A stretch of DNA of 64,000 nucleotides, taken from Silene conica (lineage: Eukaryota > Streptophyta > Magnoliopsida > Caryophyllales > Caryophyllaceae). Positions within the stretch are counted from its first letter, which is position 1; every line of letters starts with the position of its first letter. Below the pieces are notes generated by a model. It saw only the letters and a program-made list of their open reading frames with translations, did no database searches and had not been told where the DNA came from. The translations under genes and the position numbers were made by a program. Location of the stretch: NCBI GenBank assembly GCA_029255685.2, contig CM055319.2, positions 35,908,530-35,972,529 of the forward strand, given 5' to 3'. This document shows positions 11,607 to 23,326 of this stretch, in pieces.

Positions 11607-12596
11607 TGTTGGGGCTGGTGTCCTCGACAATTAGTACAATGACTTACTAAATCTCTTTAAGGATCACAAGGGCATACTTCAGTATTATTATCAGTTGATC
11701 CACGTTTATCAATAACGGTTGGCTTGCTAGATAAGTTTGACGTTATTGTCATACGGATGGCGGTGATCAACTGGTCCCTATACGTCACACCTATAGGACA
11801 CGTTTGAGAGATGTGAAGGTATGAAAATACAGTCACATTTATGCCGGATACGACTAACCAGTTAGTCAGAGGTATTGACTATTAAATTAGCCAATAAGAT
11901 GTTGAGATTATTATTTAATACGGATTAAATAATTTTAGCTAATACGGATTACATGATTAATTCGTAAAATTAAATATAAACGGTTATATTTAATTAAATA
12001 TTGTATTCGCGTATTAATATAAACAGTTATATTAATTTGGGTAATTATACAATATCGTAATTTTATCAGACCATTATTAATGTATCGATTGCATTAATAT
12101 CTGACAACATGTGTGCGATTTATAATAAATACCCGCGAATCATATTTTAGCAAATCGGGTCGAATCATGCACTGGAATAAGATGAGAGTGGAAAAGCCCA
12201 CCCTCACCATATACCCATTCGGCCGACCCTAGTGTACAAAAGGAGAGTTGTTCTCCTTTTGTCAACTACTGGTTAATCATAATCTCAAGAAATTAGGGTT
12301 TTGAGAGCATTCTTCTCCCAAAACTCAGATCTCACATCAAAACTCGAAAAAGCTCTCCCCATATTGCAAGGCAATTGGAGAGTATTTCTAGCACACGCGG
12401 CATCATCTCAAACCAAGTCTTGGGTGCAAGTTATAGGAGGGAATCTACTTTAATTCCTGTTCTTAGGCCTATTCAAGCAAGGACCCAAGGTTGCATTCCT
12501 TTTCATGTTTTTAATTATCTTATGACTATATTCGCAACTGTAAATTTCGTTATAATCCTTCATGTTTTAGGGCGAATACACGTTTCATTCCCCACA
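11607..12596 (+). repeat. 5' LTR of copia element D (990 bp)
   Basis: It begins TGTTGGGGCTGGTGTCC and ends TTCCCCACA just before the primer-binding site. An AGGGTTTTGAGAG stretch and the block around 12240-12400 are shared with the older LTR remnant at 9102. Confidence 0.93.
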
Positions 12597-12598
12597 AG

Positions 12599-12611
12599 TG
12601 GTATTAGAGCC
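12599..12611 (+). other. Primer-binding site of D (initiator tRNA-Met)
   Basis: TGGTATTAGAGCC differs by one base from the standard TGGTATCAGAGCC and follows the 5' LTR by two bases. Confidence 0.88.
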
Positions 12612-14468
12612 AGGGCCACGAAATTTTACTTTTGTGTTTTTCATAAGTTTTATTTAAAAATTTTTGAAAATCGTTTTCTGTCGCCGTGTGGGTCGATCGA
12701 CCTCTTGTTGCGGTCGGTCGACCGCCTCCTGGTAGGGTTTCTGTTTTCGGCAGTTTATCTTTTGTGTGTAATCGATCCTGTTTTCGATTCCTGTTTACAT
12801 ATTGTTAATTAATCGATATTTTTAGCAATATGTGAATTTTGTTGTTGTTTAATTTTGATTTACACGTTTTAAATCAAAGACAAAAAGGTAAAAACTTGTT
12901 TTGTTTTTAAAAGTGCAGCGATTTGCGTTTTCAGAAACTCGTTTTTCCTGTTTGGTGGTCGGTCGACCTGGTTGATAGGTCGGTCGACCCATTGTGCTGT
13001 TACAGGAAGTTTTTGTGACTGGCAGATGGTCAGTCGACCCCACGTTGAGGTCGGTCGACCTCGTCCCTGTAACAGACGTTTTTTTTTCCGACAATAACTT
13101 GTTTTTATTTTCCCTTGGCCTTTAGTAATATACTGTATACGGAAATAGTATATTATTTTTGTGAAACGGTTCACTCTCGCATGATACATATTATTTTAAA
13201 ACGGTTTAAGATAATGGATTATAATTTTATTAAAATTAAAGTGATTAAAACGGTATAATCACATGATTTTAATCCCGTAAGGTGGTTTGGTAAAATTTGT
13301 TAATCATAATAACGGTATTATGTCATGAATGAATTTTAATTTTGGTTGATGCATTTTATTTATCGTCTTGTTGAATGCCTTTGAATGCTTTCTATAACGT
13401 ATTTATTTTTGCAAACGGTTGTAACTTAGTGTGGCCTTAGAAGATTGTGTTATTGTAATGATGGAACACAGTCTTGTTTGTATTTTTGAGATCTTGTATC
13501 TCCGTTTTGGGTTTTTGCCATGTAATTACTTTTGTATTTAAATTAAAATGTAAATAGGATTATATTTGTAATTTAAATTAGTAATTTTGTGAAGACCAAA
13601 GACGGAGACCGGATGCTCACTCCCGCTGCAAAGACCAAGATGGAACATCAAGACAAGCTTCTAGGGTCCAACGGTGGATTCCAAAGTTGTTTTATGTTTA
13701 TTTTGGTAGGATAGGTCACACTAGGACTTTTATTTACGTTTATTGCATTTATTTTTATGCTTTCATCGATAATAGCTTGCATCATATTCCGCCTAAAACC
13801 AAATCACCTATAACATGCCTGAAAACTGACTCATGTAGAGGTTACGCGTTAGTTTTCTGTGACAATACAAATGTCACATGTCACATGCAAAGCCATCACT
13901 TTATTTCATTCATTCACGTATATGCTAGATATTAGTTCACTTAAAATGGATAAATACAAGTTGATGGGGTCTTCCTCGTATAACCAAAAATTGAGACTAG
14001 TCTTTATAAATCAGACTCCCATGAATCCCTTCTTCGTCGGTAGGCATAATATGACCCCTTCTACGTCGGGTAAGTGGGAACAGATGATTTATTTTATCTC
14101 AACATCGTGGTCACTCGATACTATCTAGCGACTGTGATGGACTAATAGATAGGATTTACGGAAATCTATCGACCAAGAGTTCCAACGGTGGAATTAGCCA
14201 AGCTGTAGGCTTATCAATATACGGAAATTGAGTCTTGGGATCTTTTATATAATTCTTGAGGGAGATCAAGTATATAAATGCATGAGTCTACGAGTTTAAA
14301 TACAATTTAAAATAGACTTAAATCACAACAATGAGTTGCTTATATGGTTTTGTTTTTATCTTCTTTTTCAGTGTAGAACACGATCATTTAAACTGCTGTA
14401 TATCTAATGGCTGGTGAAGCCCAATGCCAAGTGCCAAGCTAGCACGTGAATCCTAGCTAAAAGCCTTC
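12612..14468 (+). other. Long untranslated leader of D
   Basis: About 1.86 kb lie between the primer site and gag. It has no conserved coding region. It carries three paired GGTCGRYCGACC boxes at 12691-13060 and is otherwise AT-rich. Confidence 0.75.
12691..13060. repeat. Three paired 12-9-12 boxes in the copia leader
   Basis: The pairs start at 12691, 12957 and 13028. Each has two boxes of 12 bp (GGTCGATCGACC, GGTCAGTCGACC or GGTCGGTCGACC) separated by exactly 9 bp of unrelated sequence. The last two pairs, with their 38-bp separation and flanking GACTGGCAGAT and CTGTAACAGACG, resemble 40393-40510 in gypsy element E. Confidence 0.9.
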
Positions 14469-17400
14469 ATGGACTCCATGAATCAGTCTACTAGACTGAG
14501 GAATGATGGGTCAAACTTCTCTGACTGGGAGGCAGCACTACGGAATGCTGCCATTGCTGACGGAAAGCTCAAGTACTTAACTGAGCCCATTCCGGCACAC
14601 CCAGGAACTGGAGCTAGAGCTAACGAAATTCGCGCCCATAGCGACTTCGTCATGGAAGCGGGTGCGATAAAGAACATACTCATCTATGCAATGGAATCCA
14701 ATTTGCAAAGACGCTTCATTACCCATGGTGCAAACAAGATTTTCACCACGCTCTCTAACGAATTCTCGAAAGCTCCGAGAATCGTTTCTTATGAGCATAC
14801 CTGTCGTTTCTTTGAGGCGAAACTCCAGAAGGGCCAAGCGGTTAGCCCACATATTCTCAACATGATTGAGAATATCGAGAAACTGGAGACCCTAAACTGC
14901 AAGATCAGTGAGAACATAATCGTTGATCGAATGCTTCATTCGCTTCATGATGGGTTCGCCCTCTTTAGGGCCAACTATTACATGAACGACATGAAGAAGA
15001 CTCCTCATGAGCTCCACTCCCTTCTCGTACAGACCGAGAAGGATATGAAATTAAGTGGGAGCGTGAAGTAGGATGTTCTCATGATCTCCAGTAAGGGTAA
15101 GGGTAAGGGGAAAGCTAAAGCTCAGGGCGACCTAGCGGTAGGTAAGCCCAGGTTCAAGAAACCAGGATTTACTAAGAGTGGGCCAGGTGAGTCGAGCAAC
15201 TCACAGGGCAAGACAAAGAGCAAGGATACAAGCATGGAATGCCACCATTGCCACAAGACTGGGCATTAGACGCGCACATGCCCCGTGTATCGTGAGGACA
15301 TTAAGGCAGGTCGCGTTATTCCTGTTGGTATGTCTTCTTCTTCTTCTTTTATTCACATGATTGAGATTAACCATGCAAGTTACGGAACTTGGTTACTAGA
15401 TACTGGTTGTGGTTCTCATCTATGTAATCATGTGCAGGGCCTCCGAAACCAAGAACCCCTCATCAAGGGTGAGGTTGACTTGCGTGTCGGGAATGGAGCA
15501 CGAGTTGCTGCAGTCTCGAGGGGAACATACGTGATCCAACTTCCAAGTGGATTCGAGTTATCTTGATATAACTGTTATTATGTTCCTAGTTTATCCAAAA
15601 ACATTATTTCAGTTTCTGCACTGGACAAACTTGGTTTTTCATTTGTTATAGAAAATAACAGTTGTATTTTCTCATTAGACAATATGATTTATGGCAAGGC
15701 AGTTTCCATGAATGGAATTTATGTTTTAGATCAAACCACCGAAATATTACATGTGAATAACAAGAGATTAAAGGTAGGTGACAAAGATCAAACATACCTA
15801 TGACATTGCCGTATGGGACATATAAATGAGAAACGTGTAAAACAGCTCATACAGAATTGAGCTATCTCGGCCTTCGATTTCGAATCATATGGCACGTGTG
15901 AATCACGTCTCATCGGTAAGATGACTCGTATTTCCTTCAAAGGTGTTGGAATGCGCGCTGCCGACCTATTAGGACTCATACATACGGATGTATGTGGCCC
16001 TATGTCGATCAACGCACGAGAAGGCTATAGGTATTTCATCACTTTCACGGATGATTTGAGTAGATATGGCTATGTCTACTTAATGAAACATAAAAGTGAA
16101 TCCTTTGACAAGTTCAAAGAATACCAGAATCAGGTAAAGAACCAACTGGGAAGAAAGATTAAAGCACTACGTTCTGATCGTGGTGGTGAGTATCTTTCAC
16201 ACGAGTTTGAACAACACCTTAAAGACTGTGGTATCGTTCTACAGTTAACTCCACCTGGAACACCACAATTGAATGGTGTGTCCGAACGGAGAAATCTAAC
16301 TCTACTTCATATGGTTCGATCCATGATGAGTCACACCGTTGTGCCTGATTCACTGTGGGGCTATGCTCTTTTGTCGGCCGCTCTAATACTCAACCGAAGT
16401 GCGTCTAAAGCTGTTGACAAGACTCCATATGAGTTATGGAAGGGAACGGTCCCTAACTTGTCCTTTATTCGGGTTTGGGGCTGCGAGGCTTATGTCAAGT
16501 GAAGACACGAGGATAAGCTCGGCCCGCGATCGGTCAAGACATACTTTATAGGCTATCCAAAGGGAACTTTTGGTCATTACTTCTACTCGCCAACCGAACA
16601 TCGTGTCTTTGTTGCGGCTAGTGCGACGTTCTTAGAGAAAGAATTTCTCGAGAACAAGTCGAATAATAGAACCTTCGATTTATCGGAGGTTCAAGAACCA
16701 ACTACCGAGCAACCATTGGAGGAAACAGTTCCTTCAACCGAGGTTGCGGTAGATATTCCTGAGGAACCTAGGAGGTCGGGAAGAGTCTCTATTCCTCCGG
16801 ACAGATACATTGGTATGGTCGAGGAACATGACATAGATGACGTCTTACTCCTAGAGGGTAATGAACCCACAACCTATAAAGGTGCCATGACCAGTTCTGA
16901 CTCAAAGCTATGGCTAGAAGCCATGCAATCCGAAATGGAATCCATGTATGAGAACAACGTGTGGGATCTTGTGGACCTACCTGCAAAGGTACGTCCCCTT
17001 CAATGCAAATGGCTTTACAAAATAAAGCATGCCGTGGAAGGTAAACAAGATATCCATAAACCAAGACTAGTTGCTAAAGGTTTCACCCAAGTGCCAGGCT
17101 TGCACTACGATGAGATCTTTGCACCCGTAGTCATGCTACCTACCATTCGGATTATCTTAGCGATTGCCACATTTCACGATTATGAAATCTGGCAAATGGA
17201 CGTTAATACCGGCTTCTTAAACGGTTATTTGGAGGAAGAGTTGTACATGGTACAACCCGAGGGTTTTATTGATCCAGAACATCCTAAGAAGGTTTGCAAG
17301 CTTAAGCGTTCCATTTATGGACATAAGCAAGCATCACGGAGTTGGAATCATCGCTTCGACCAAGTGATAAAAGAGAATGGGTTCATTCGATCAGTCGAGG

Positions 17401-18440
17401 AACCATGTGTCTACATCAAGTCGAGTGGGAGCAAGATTGTCTTCCTAGTACTGTATGTCGATGACATACTATTAATTGGGAATGACATAGCTCTCCTTTC
17501 TTCGGTTAAAGCATGGTTGAAAAACCATTTCCAGATGAAATATCTGGGAGAGGCACAAAGAATTTTGGGCATCCGTATCTACAGGGATAGATCACGACAG
17601 ATGTTGTCTCTCAGTCAGGAGTCTTACATAGATAAGATTCTAGAGAGATTCAACATGACGAATTCTAAGAAAGGGTTCCTTCCTATGACTACTGGGCTTC
17701 ACTTGAGCAAGACTCAAGAAGCTAAGACATTGGAAGAGAAAGAGCGCATGAGTCGGATTCCTTATGCTTCGGCTATAGGATCGATCATGTATGCCATGAT
17801 ATGCACACGTCCAGACGTTGCATATGCATTGAGTATGACAAGTCGATTCCAAGCTCATCCAGGTGAACAACACTGGATGGCCGTGAAAAACATTCTTAAG
17901 TACCTACGGAAGACTAAAGATTGGGGATTGACTTATGGAGGCGACTCGACGCTCTGCGCCACGAGTTACGCAGATGCTAGCTTCCAAACGGATCGAGACA
18001 ACTCGAAATCTCAGTCTGGATTCGTTTTTACTCTTAATGGCGCTGCTGTCAGCTGGAAAAGTTCTAAACAGAGTGTTACAACAGATTCTACCACTGAGTC
18101 CGAGTACTATGCCGCCTCGGAAGCAACTAAGGAAGCAGTATGGATGCGTCAATTCTTACAAGGACTCTCAGTAGTGCCTAGTTCGAATGACCCAATCACT
18201 GTTTATTGTGACAATAAAGGCGCCATCTTCCAAGCTAAGGAGCATAAGTTTAGCAACAAGGCTAGACATGTACAACGGAAAGCTCATCTAATCAGAGATT
18301 ACGTGGAGCAAAGGGAGATATTTATTCATAAGATCGCTACAGATGACAACATAGCTGATCCTCTCACAAAAGCATTACCACGTGATAAGCATGAAGGGCA
18401 CATTAATTCCATGGGAATCAGATGTGTTCCTAAGTTGTAG
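14469..18440 (+). pseudogene. Copia gag-pol polyprotein of D with six in-frame stops
   Basis: One frame of 1323 codons runs from the ATG to the final stop without a frameshift. Gag occupies roughly residues 1-250. A zinc knuckle starts at 258. The protease active site is at Asp 311 (LLDTGCGSHLC). The integrase has Asp 507, Asp 570 and Glu 606, the last two spaced as in D,D35E. RT follows with YVDD at 996-999, and RNase H with Asp 1248 (YCDNKGAIF). Stops occur at 15069 (TAG), 15267 (TAG, inside the zinc knuckle), 15564, 15801, 15858 and 16500 (all TGA). The absence of frameshifts together with several stops suggests point mutation, much of it compatible with loss of methylated cytosines. The gene cannot be translated as one protein. 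Confidence 0.95.
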
Positions 18441-19305
18441 TACTCTTTTATGAATTCATGTAATAATTCATTTTCTCGTGTACTCTATTCAACCTCATTG
18501 TTATGATATATAATATTTTGTTTTTCATGTGGAATTGTACGCCAATTTTGAACACCACAAAGTGAACTGATTAACATTACATCGTTTTGGTCCTTGATTA
18601 CCCTCTTGAGTTGATAACTCAGGTAATCATTTTGTGACGTTGGTTGATGGTGGGTTCAACGAGCCATAAGTCAAACAGTTGACTGACCAATCACAAAGGC
18701 GAGTTATACGGATATCTCGTAGGACACCCCGTGACAACGTTATGGAGTCCTAAATGTTTTATAACATTAGGTGCCAGGTCGTGGATAGGACCTCCATAGT
18801 GTTCCTTAGAGTCGAGTCTTTTGACTTTCAACTATCTCTTGAGATTAAGGCAGATTTTGGGTAACTTTGGTTTCTTTCCCACGGTCTTCCGTAACAGGGG
18901 CCAAGAGGATTTTTTCTGGGTTATTTCATGCTGCGCTTACATCTGCAGGATTCGATTTGAGGGAAATATCCAAACCCTTATCAGGATTTTATCATTTCTC
19001 AGGGCCACTCGAGGAGTAGTAACTGAAATGCATGGTCATGCTCGAATACAGATTCGTTTTATCAGTTAAGTTACTCTTTAGTTGGGGAAACCACTCTTAA
19101 TACAGATCGCTTGTGAGATACGACCTTTGCGAATACGGATTTGCAAATTGTCTTACATTGAGTGGGAGAAATTTTAAAAGGATATGGGAATCGGTTATCG
19201 CACCTACACTTGTACAGACAAGTGGGAGTTTGTTGGAGCCTTGTGTCCTCCACATGTAGTGTGATAACGTCATTGCACATACCCTTGTACGGACAAGTGG
19301 GAGAT
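18441..19305 (+). other. 3' untranslated region of D with duplicated PPT and LTR-head
   Basis: There is no coding sequence. Near the end, AAGTGGGAG followed by a TGTTGG start occurs twice, at 19221-19236 and 19296-19311, 75 bp apart. The second is the true LTR border. The first is followed by ~50 bp that resemble a diverged LTR beginning (TGTTGGAGCCTTGTGTCC). Confidence 0.8.
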
Positions 19306-20299
19306 TGTTGGGGCTGGTGTCCTTGACAATTAGTACAATGACTTACTAAATCTCTTTAAGGATCACAAGGGCATACTTCAGTATTATTATCAGTTGATCC
19401 ACGTTTATCAATAACGGTTGGCTTGCTAGATAAGTTTGACGTTATTGTCATACGGATGGCGGTGATCAACTGGTCCCTATACGTCACACCTATAGGACAC
19501 GTTTGAGAGATGTGAAGGTATGAAAATACAGTCACATTTATGCCGCATATATACGACTAACCAGTTAGTCAGAGGTATTGACTATTAAATTAGTCAATAA
19601 GATGTTGAGATTATTATTTAATACGGATTAAATAATTTTAGCTAATACGGATTACATGATTAATTCGTAAAATTAAATATAAACGGCTATATTTAATTAA
19701 ATATTGTATTCGCGTATTAATTTAAACAGTTATATTAATTTGGGTAATTATACAATATCGTAATTTTATCAGACCATTATTAATGTATCGATTGCATTAA
19801 TATCTGACAACATGTGTGCGATTTATAATAAATACCCGCGAATCATATTTTAGCAAATCGGGTCGAATCACGCACTGGAATAAGATGAGAGTGGAAAAGC
19901 CCACCCTCACCATATACCCATTCGGCCGACCCTAGTGTACAAAAGGAGAGTTGTTCTCCTTTTGTCAACTACTGGTTAATCATAATCTCAAGAAATTAGG
20001 GTTTTGAGAGCATTCTTCTCCCAAAACTCAGATCTCACATCAAAACTCGGAAAAGCTCTCCCCATATTGCAAGGCAATTGGAGAGTATTTCTAGCACACG
20101 CGGCATCATCTCAAACCAAGTCTTGGGTGCAAGTTATAGGAGGGAATTTACTTTAATTCCTGTTCTTAGGCCTATTCAAGCAAGGACCCAAGGTTGCATT
20201 ACTTTTCATGTTTTTAATTATCTTATGACTATATTCGCAACTGTAAATTTCGTTATAATCCTTCATGTTTTAGGGCGAATACACGTTTTATTCCCCACC
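19306..20299 (+). repeat. 3' LTR of copia element D (994 bp)
   Basis: Nearly identical to 11607-12596, with a 4-bp insertion near 19545 accounting for the length difference. The last base reads C instead of A. This end is fixed by the CTATC target duplication at 20300-20304. Confidence 0.92.
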
Positions 20300-21724
20300 C
20301 TATCGCTCTCGAAGAATCATTTCCCAGATGATTCACCATACCATAAGTTCTTCCAAAAATTAAAGATGTATGATCACCTCAATTTCAACAATTTCATAAA
20401 ATTCTGGGTCTCTACACTTCTTAAATCCCTCAAACAACATTTCTATAATACTCTATGATAAACCATTTCTATACCATTCCTACTTCACAATCTTTATACT
20501 CCATAGATTATCAACTCTCTAATTCCTTAAATTCCCAAAACTTTCATTACTCATCGAGTTACTCTATTCTAATGCCACATGATCGATAAATCTTTAAAAA
20601 TTCTCAGATACCTCAAAGTATAAACACCAAGGTCAATTATAGATATTTCTCATATCTATATATACGGATCCAACGTCCTTTAAACATCGCACCTCGAAAT
20701 CTCACAAATCCACAAGTTGCACCTCACTACATGAATCTGACATCTAAAGACATGATCTTCAAGTAACTCCTGAAAGGTTACACCTCTAATCCAATCAAAT
20801 AACTAAAAGAGTAAACTTCAGTCAGTTCCTCTAAAGTTACATCGCTAACTCTTTCAATACTCGTCCATCAATATACACGATTCTTATCCTACAAAAGTAA
20901 CATCCCAATTAAAGTCAAACCCAATTCCCAAAGTCAAGCATTACTGATTCATTCATTCTCACTAGCATCGCAAGTATATTTTCCAAATTCATTTTTATGG
21001 ATTCTAACACCTCATCCATACTCTTAAAGCGACACATATTAACCCACTGGTTCTAAATCCCAATTATGATTACCAAGGTTAAATTCTTCCAAAAGCTACG
21101 TATACCACTCAAACATTAATCTAGGAATTTCACCAACCAATTCCACCCACCAATTGGGTAAACAACTAAACATTAGGATTACCAAGACATGCCTTACTAC
21201 ACTCCTTAAAGGTTTTTCAGTAACATTACTTTTCAAAATAAGGGCTAGGGGTTATCCTCGAACAAAATCCTCAATATCCAGCTAAGGTATGCTACCTACG
21301 AAGCGCCATGGGAAAAGGTAAGTAATAAGGATAAGGTTAAGTTGGGAATTACGGAAATAACTTCCGGGTTAAGATAAAAAAGAGTTTGGAAAAGAAGGAT
21401 ATGCATCAAGAAATAAGAGAAGGTGATGCATGATGAACAAGGAGTATCATCAGGGACATAGAAGCATCCTTCAAGATAGCACGGATCTTCCATCATCTGT
21501 AATAGACACTAGTCTTGATCGCCATACAGGTAAGCTCACGGTTCACCTATCCTTGAGCACAAGAATAAAATCTTTGACAATTAACAAACATGTTAGACCT
21601 AACAAGGAGCAATCACATTACAGACTACCACTTGGTCCTTAAGTCTACCCATCTCTCATTCATTATTTCAGGTCAAGTTCAAATTTAATTTGGGGTACAC
21701 GTGTGTGCGTCGGGAGCATTACTA
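20300..21724 (-). other. Non-coding interior of element C, right part
   Basis: About 1.4 kb of AT-rich sequence continue the interior of C after the copia insertion. No gene is recognisable. ORFs at 21296-21642 are short and unsupported. Confidence 0.6.
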
Positions 21725-21735
21725 CTCTGATACCA
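21725..21735 (-). other. Primer-binding site of C
   Basis: The minus strand reads TGGTATCAGAG two bases inside the 5' LTR end, complementary to initiator tRNA-Met. Confidence 0.82.
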
Positions 21736-22269
21736 ACTGTGACACCCCGCGATATAGCATAAAAATAAACAAGTAATTTGCAGCGGAAATACGATACTTT
21801 TAAAAACTTTTCGACATATTTATTAAAACTTTTTCGCGGAATATCAAAACAACAAGCGGAAGACTAAAACTAATAAGAAAGTATAAATTATACACGAATA
21901 CTTAAATAAACGAGGGATAAGGTATCCCACGATAACAACATGAATTAAATCTAAATTAAGCGTAAGGGTAATTGTCGAATGATCAACAATGCTCGCTAGC
22001 CACACGTCTTCCCCAAACAGCACCAACCTACATTCATGAAACATGAACGCCACAGTCAGTGGGGAGTAACTCAGGGTTCTCCCAGCCACTTTTGCGTCAA
22101 AATACAAATAGATAACAATAAGAACATATTGTATATGGAGTAGTACATGTGAATAAGAGAATTATCAAAGCATGATACTCAAAATCAGGTAAAAACAATC
22201 AGGTGATCGACTCAGAGACCAACACTTGATGGCATGTCCAATCACACAAACAACAACAAACAAGAATAG

Positions 22270-22660
22270 AATGAACGCCGTCAGGTAGCATAACCGCTAC
22301 AACTGACAGTCAGGGAGTATAACCGCTCCACTAACAGGCTAGGGCGTATAACCGCGCCCTAGCTACCGGAGCGCATAACCACGTCATCCGGATACTATGT
22401 ATAACGCATAACCGACAACTATATGCCTAAGACCTGGCCAGACCTCTCGATGTAATAACCTACACCGAACGACACTCGGGAACTAGGCCGCATAACCACG
22501 GACACCGACCAATCCCGAACATAGTTAGATAAAATCCCATAACAGGAGTGACGTTTGTTCATTACAGTGATACACAAATCGTATCACCGCTATCTATTCA
22601 CAACCAAGGCAACATAACCGTTACCAACACAATTTAGGGTGACATAACTGTCACCTAAAA
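22270..22660 (-). repeat. CATAACCG-rich degenerate repeat in the LTR of C
   Basis: Short, irregular units containing GCATAACCG or GTATAACCG recur at varied spacing, and continue after the hAT insertion to about 23415. They take the place of the 27-28 bp repeats found in the LTRs of A, H and I. Confidence 0.7.
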
Positions 22661-22671
22661 CACAAGCAAAG

Positions 22672-23326
22672 TAGACCTGATCATGGGCCGGGCTGGGCCG
22701 GGTTTGGGCCGGGCTCGTGTTAAATAAACGGCCCAAATACACGGGCCGGACCGGGCCGGGCCAAAACGATGGGCCGATTTTCTTGGCCGAAGCCCATAAT
22801 TGTTCGGGCTATAATGGGCCTCGGGCCAAAACGGGCCAAAACGGGCCAAAATAATACAATACGAAACAATCAATAAAATGGATATGTGAACAAACTATTA
22901 GCAACGAAATAAAATTTTCAAGTCTTAGATGTTTGACTTCGACTCTTTGGGTAGGAGAACAATCCATAGTACTATACATAACTTATGAGTTGACAAAAAA
23001 TGAGTACTATAACTAAAGGTGTACGATAAAAATATAAAAATATCCGCAAAGTTGATAATTCAATGCAATAGTGATAATATATTATTAGTATGATGTGATA
23101 TACGATTTCGACTTTTGAATTTTTTTCTTTTAAAAAAAATAATATCGGGTCGGTCCGGGCCAAAAATCGTGCCTTTAGGTTGACCCAAACCCGGCCCTAT
23201 ATTTATATCGGGCTTATTTTGGGCCGGGCCACGGGCTTTTTCGGCCAAACTATTAGGCCCAAACCCGATAAAAAATCGGGTTGGGCCGGGTCGGGCCATC
23301 GGGCCTGGACCATTAGATCAGCTCTA
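22672..23326. mobile_element. Small non-autonomous hAT-like DNA transposon
   Basis: It starts TAGACCTGATCATGGGCCGG and its other end, read on the minus strand, starts TAGAGCTGATCTAATGG, giving imperfect terminal inverted repeats. It is flanked by 8-bp duplications AAGCAAAG (22664-22671) and AAGCAAGG (23327-23334), with one mismatch. The 8-bp duplications and TAGNNNTG-like ends fit the hAT superfamily. The ends are packed with GGGCCGGG motifs. There is no transposase, so mobility would need one supplied in trans. Confidence 0.78.

Larger units (their letters stand above)
11607..20299 (+). mobile_element. Element D: complete Ty1/copia retrotransposon
   Basis: This is a full-length plus-strand element with LTRs 11607-12596 and 19306-20299. 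It has a tRNA-Met primer site, a long leader, one gag-protease-integrase-RT-RNaseH frame (the Ty1/copia order) and a polypurine tract. The 5-bp target duplication CTATC is present at 11602-11606 and 20300-20304. I counted about eleven base differences plus one 4-bp insertion between the LTRs, so insertion is fairly recent. The host sequence is the interior of element C. The lineage within Ty1/copia is not settled here. Confidence 0.95.
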
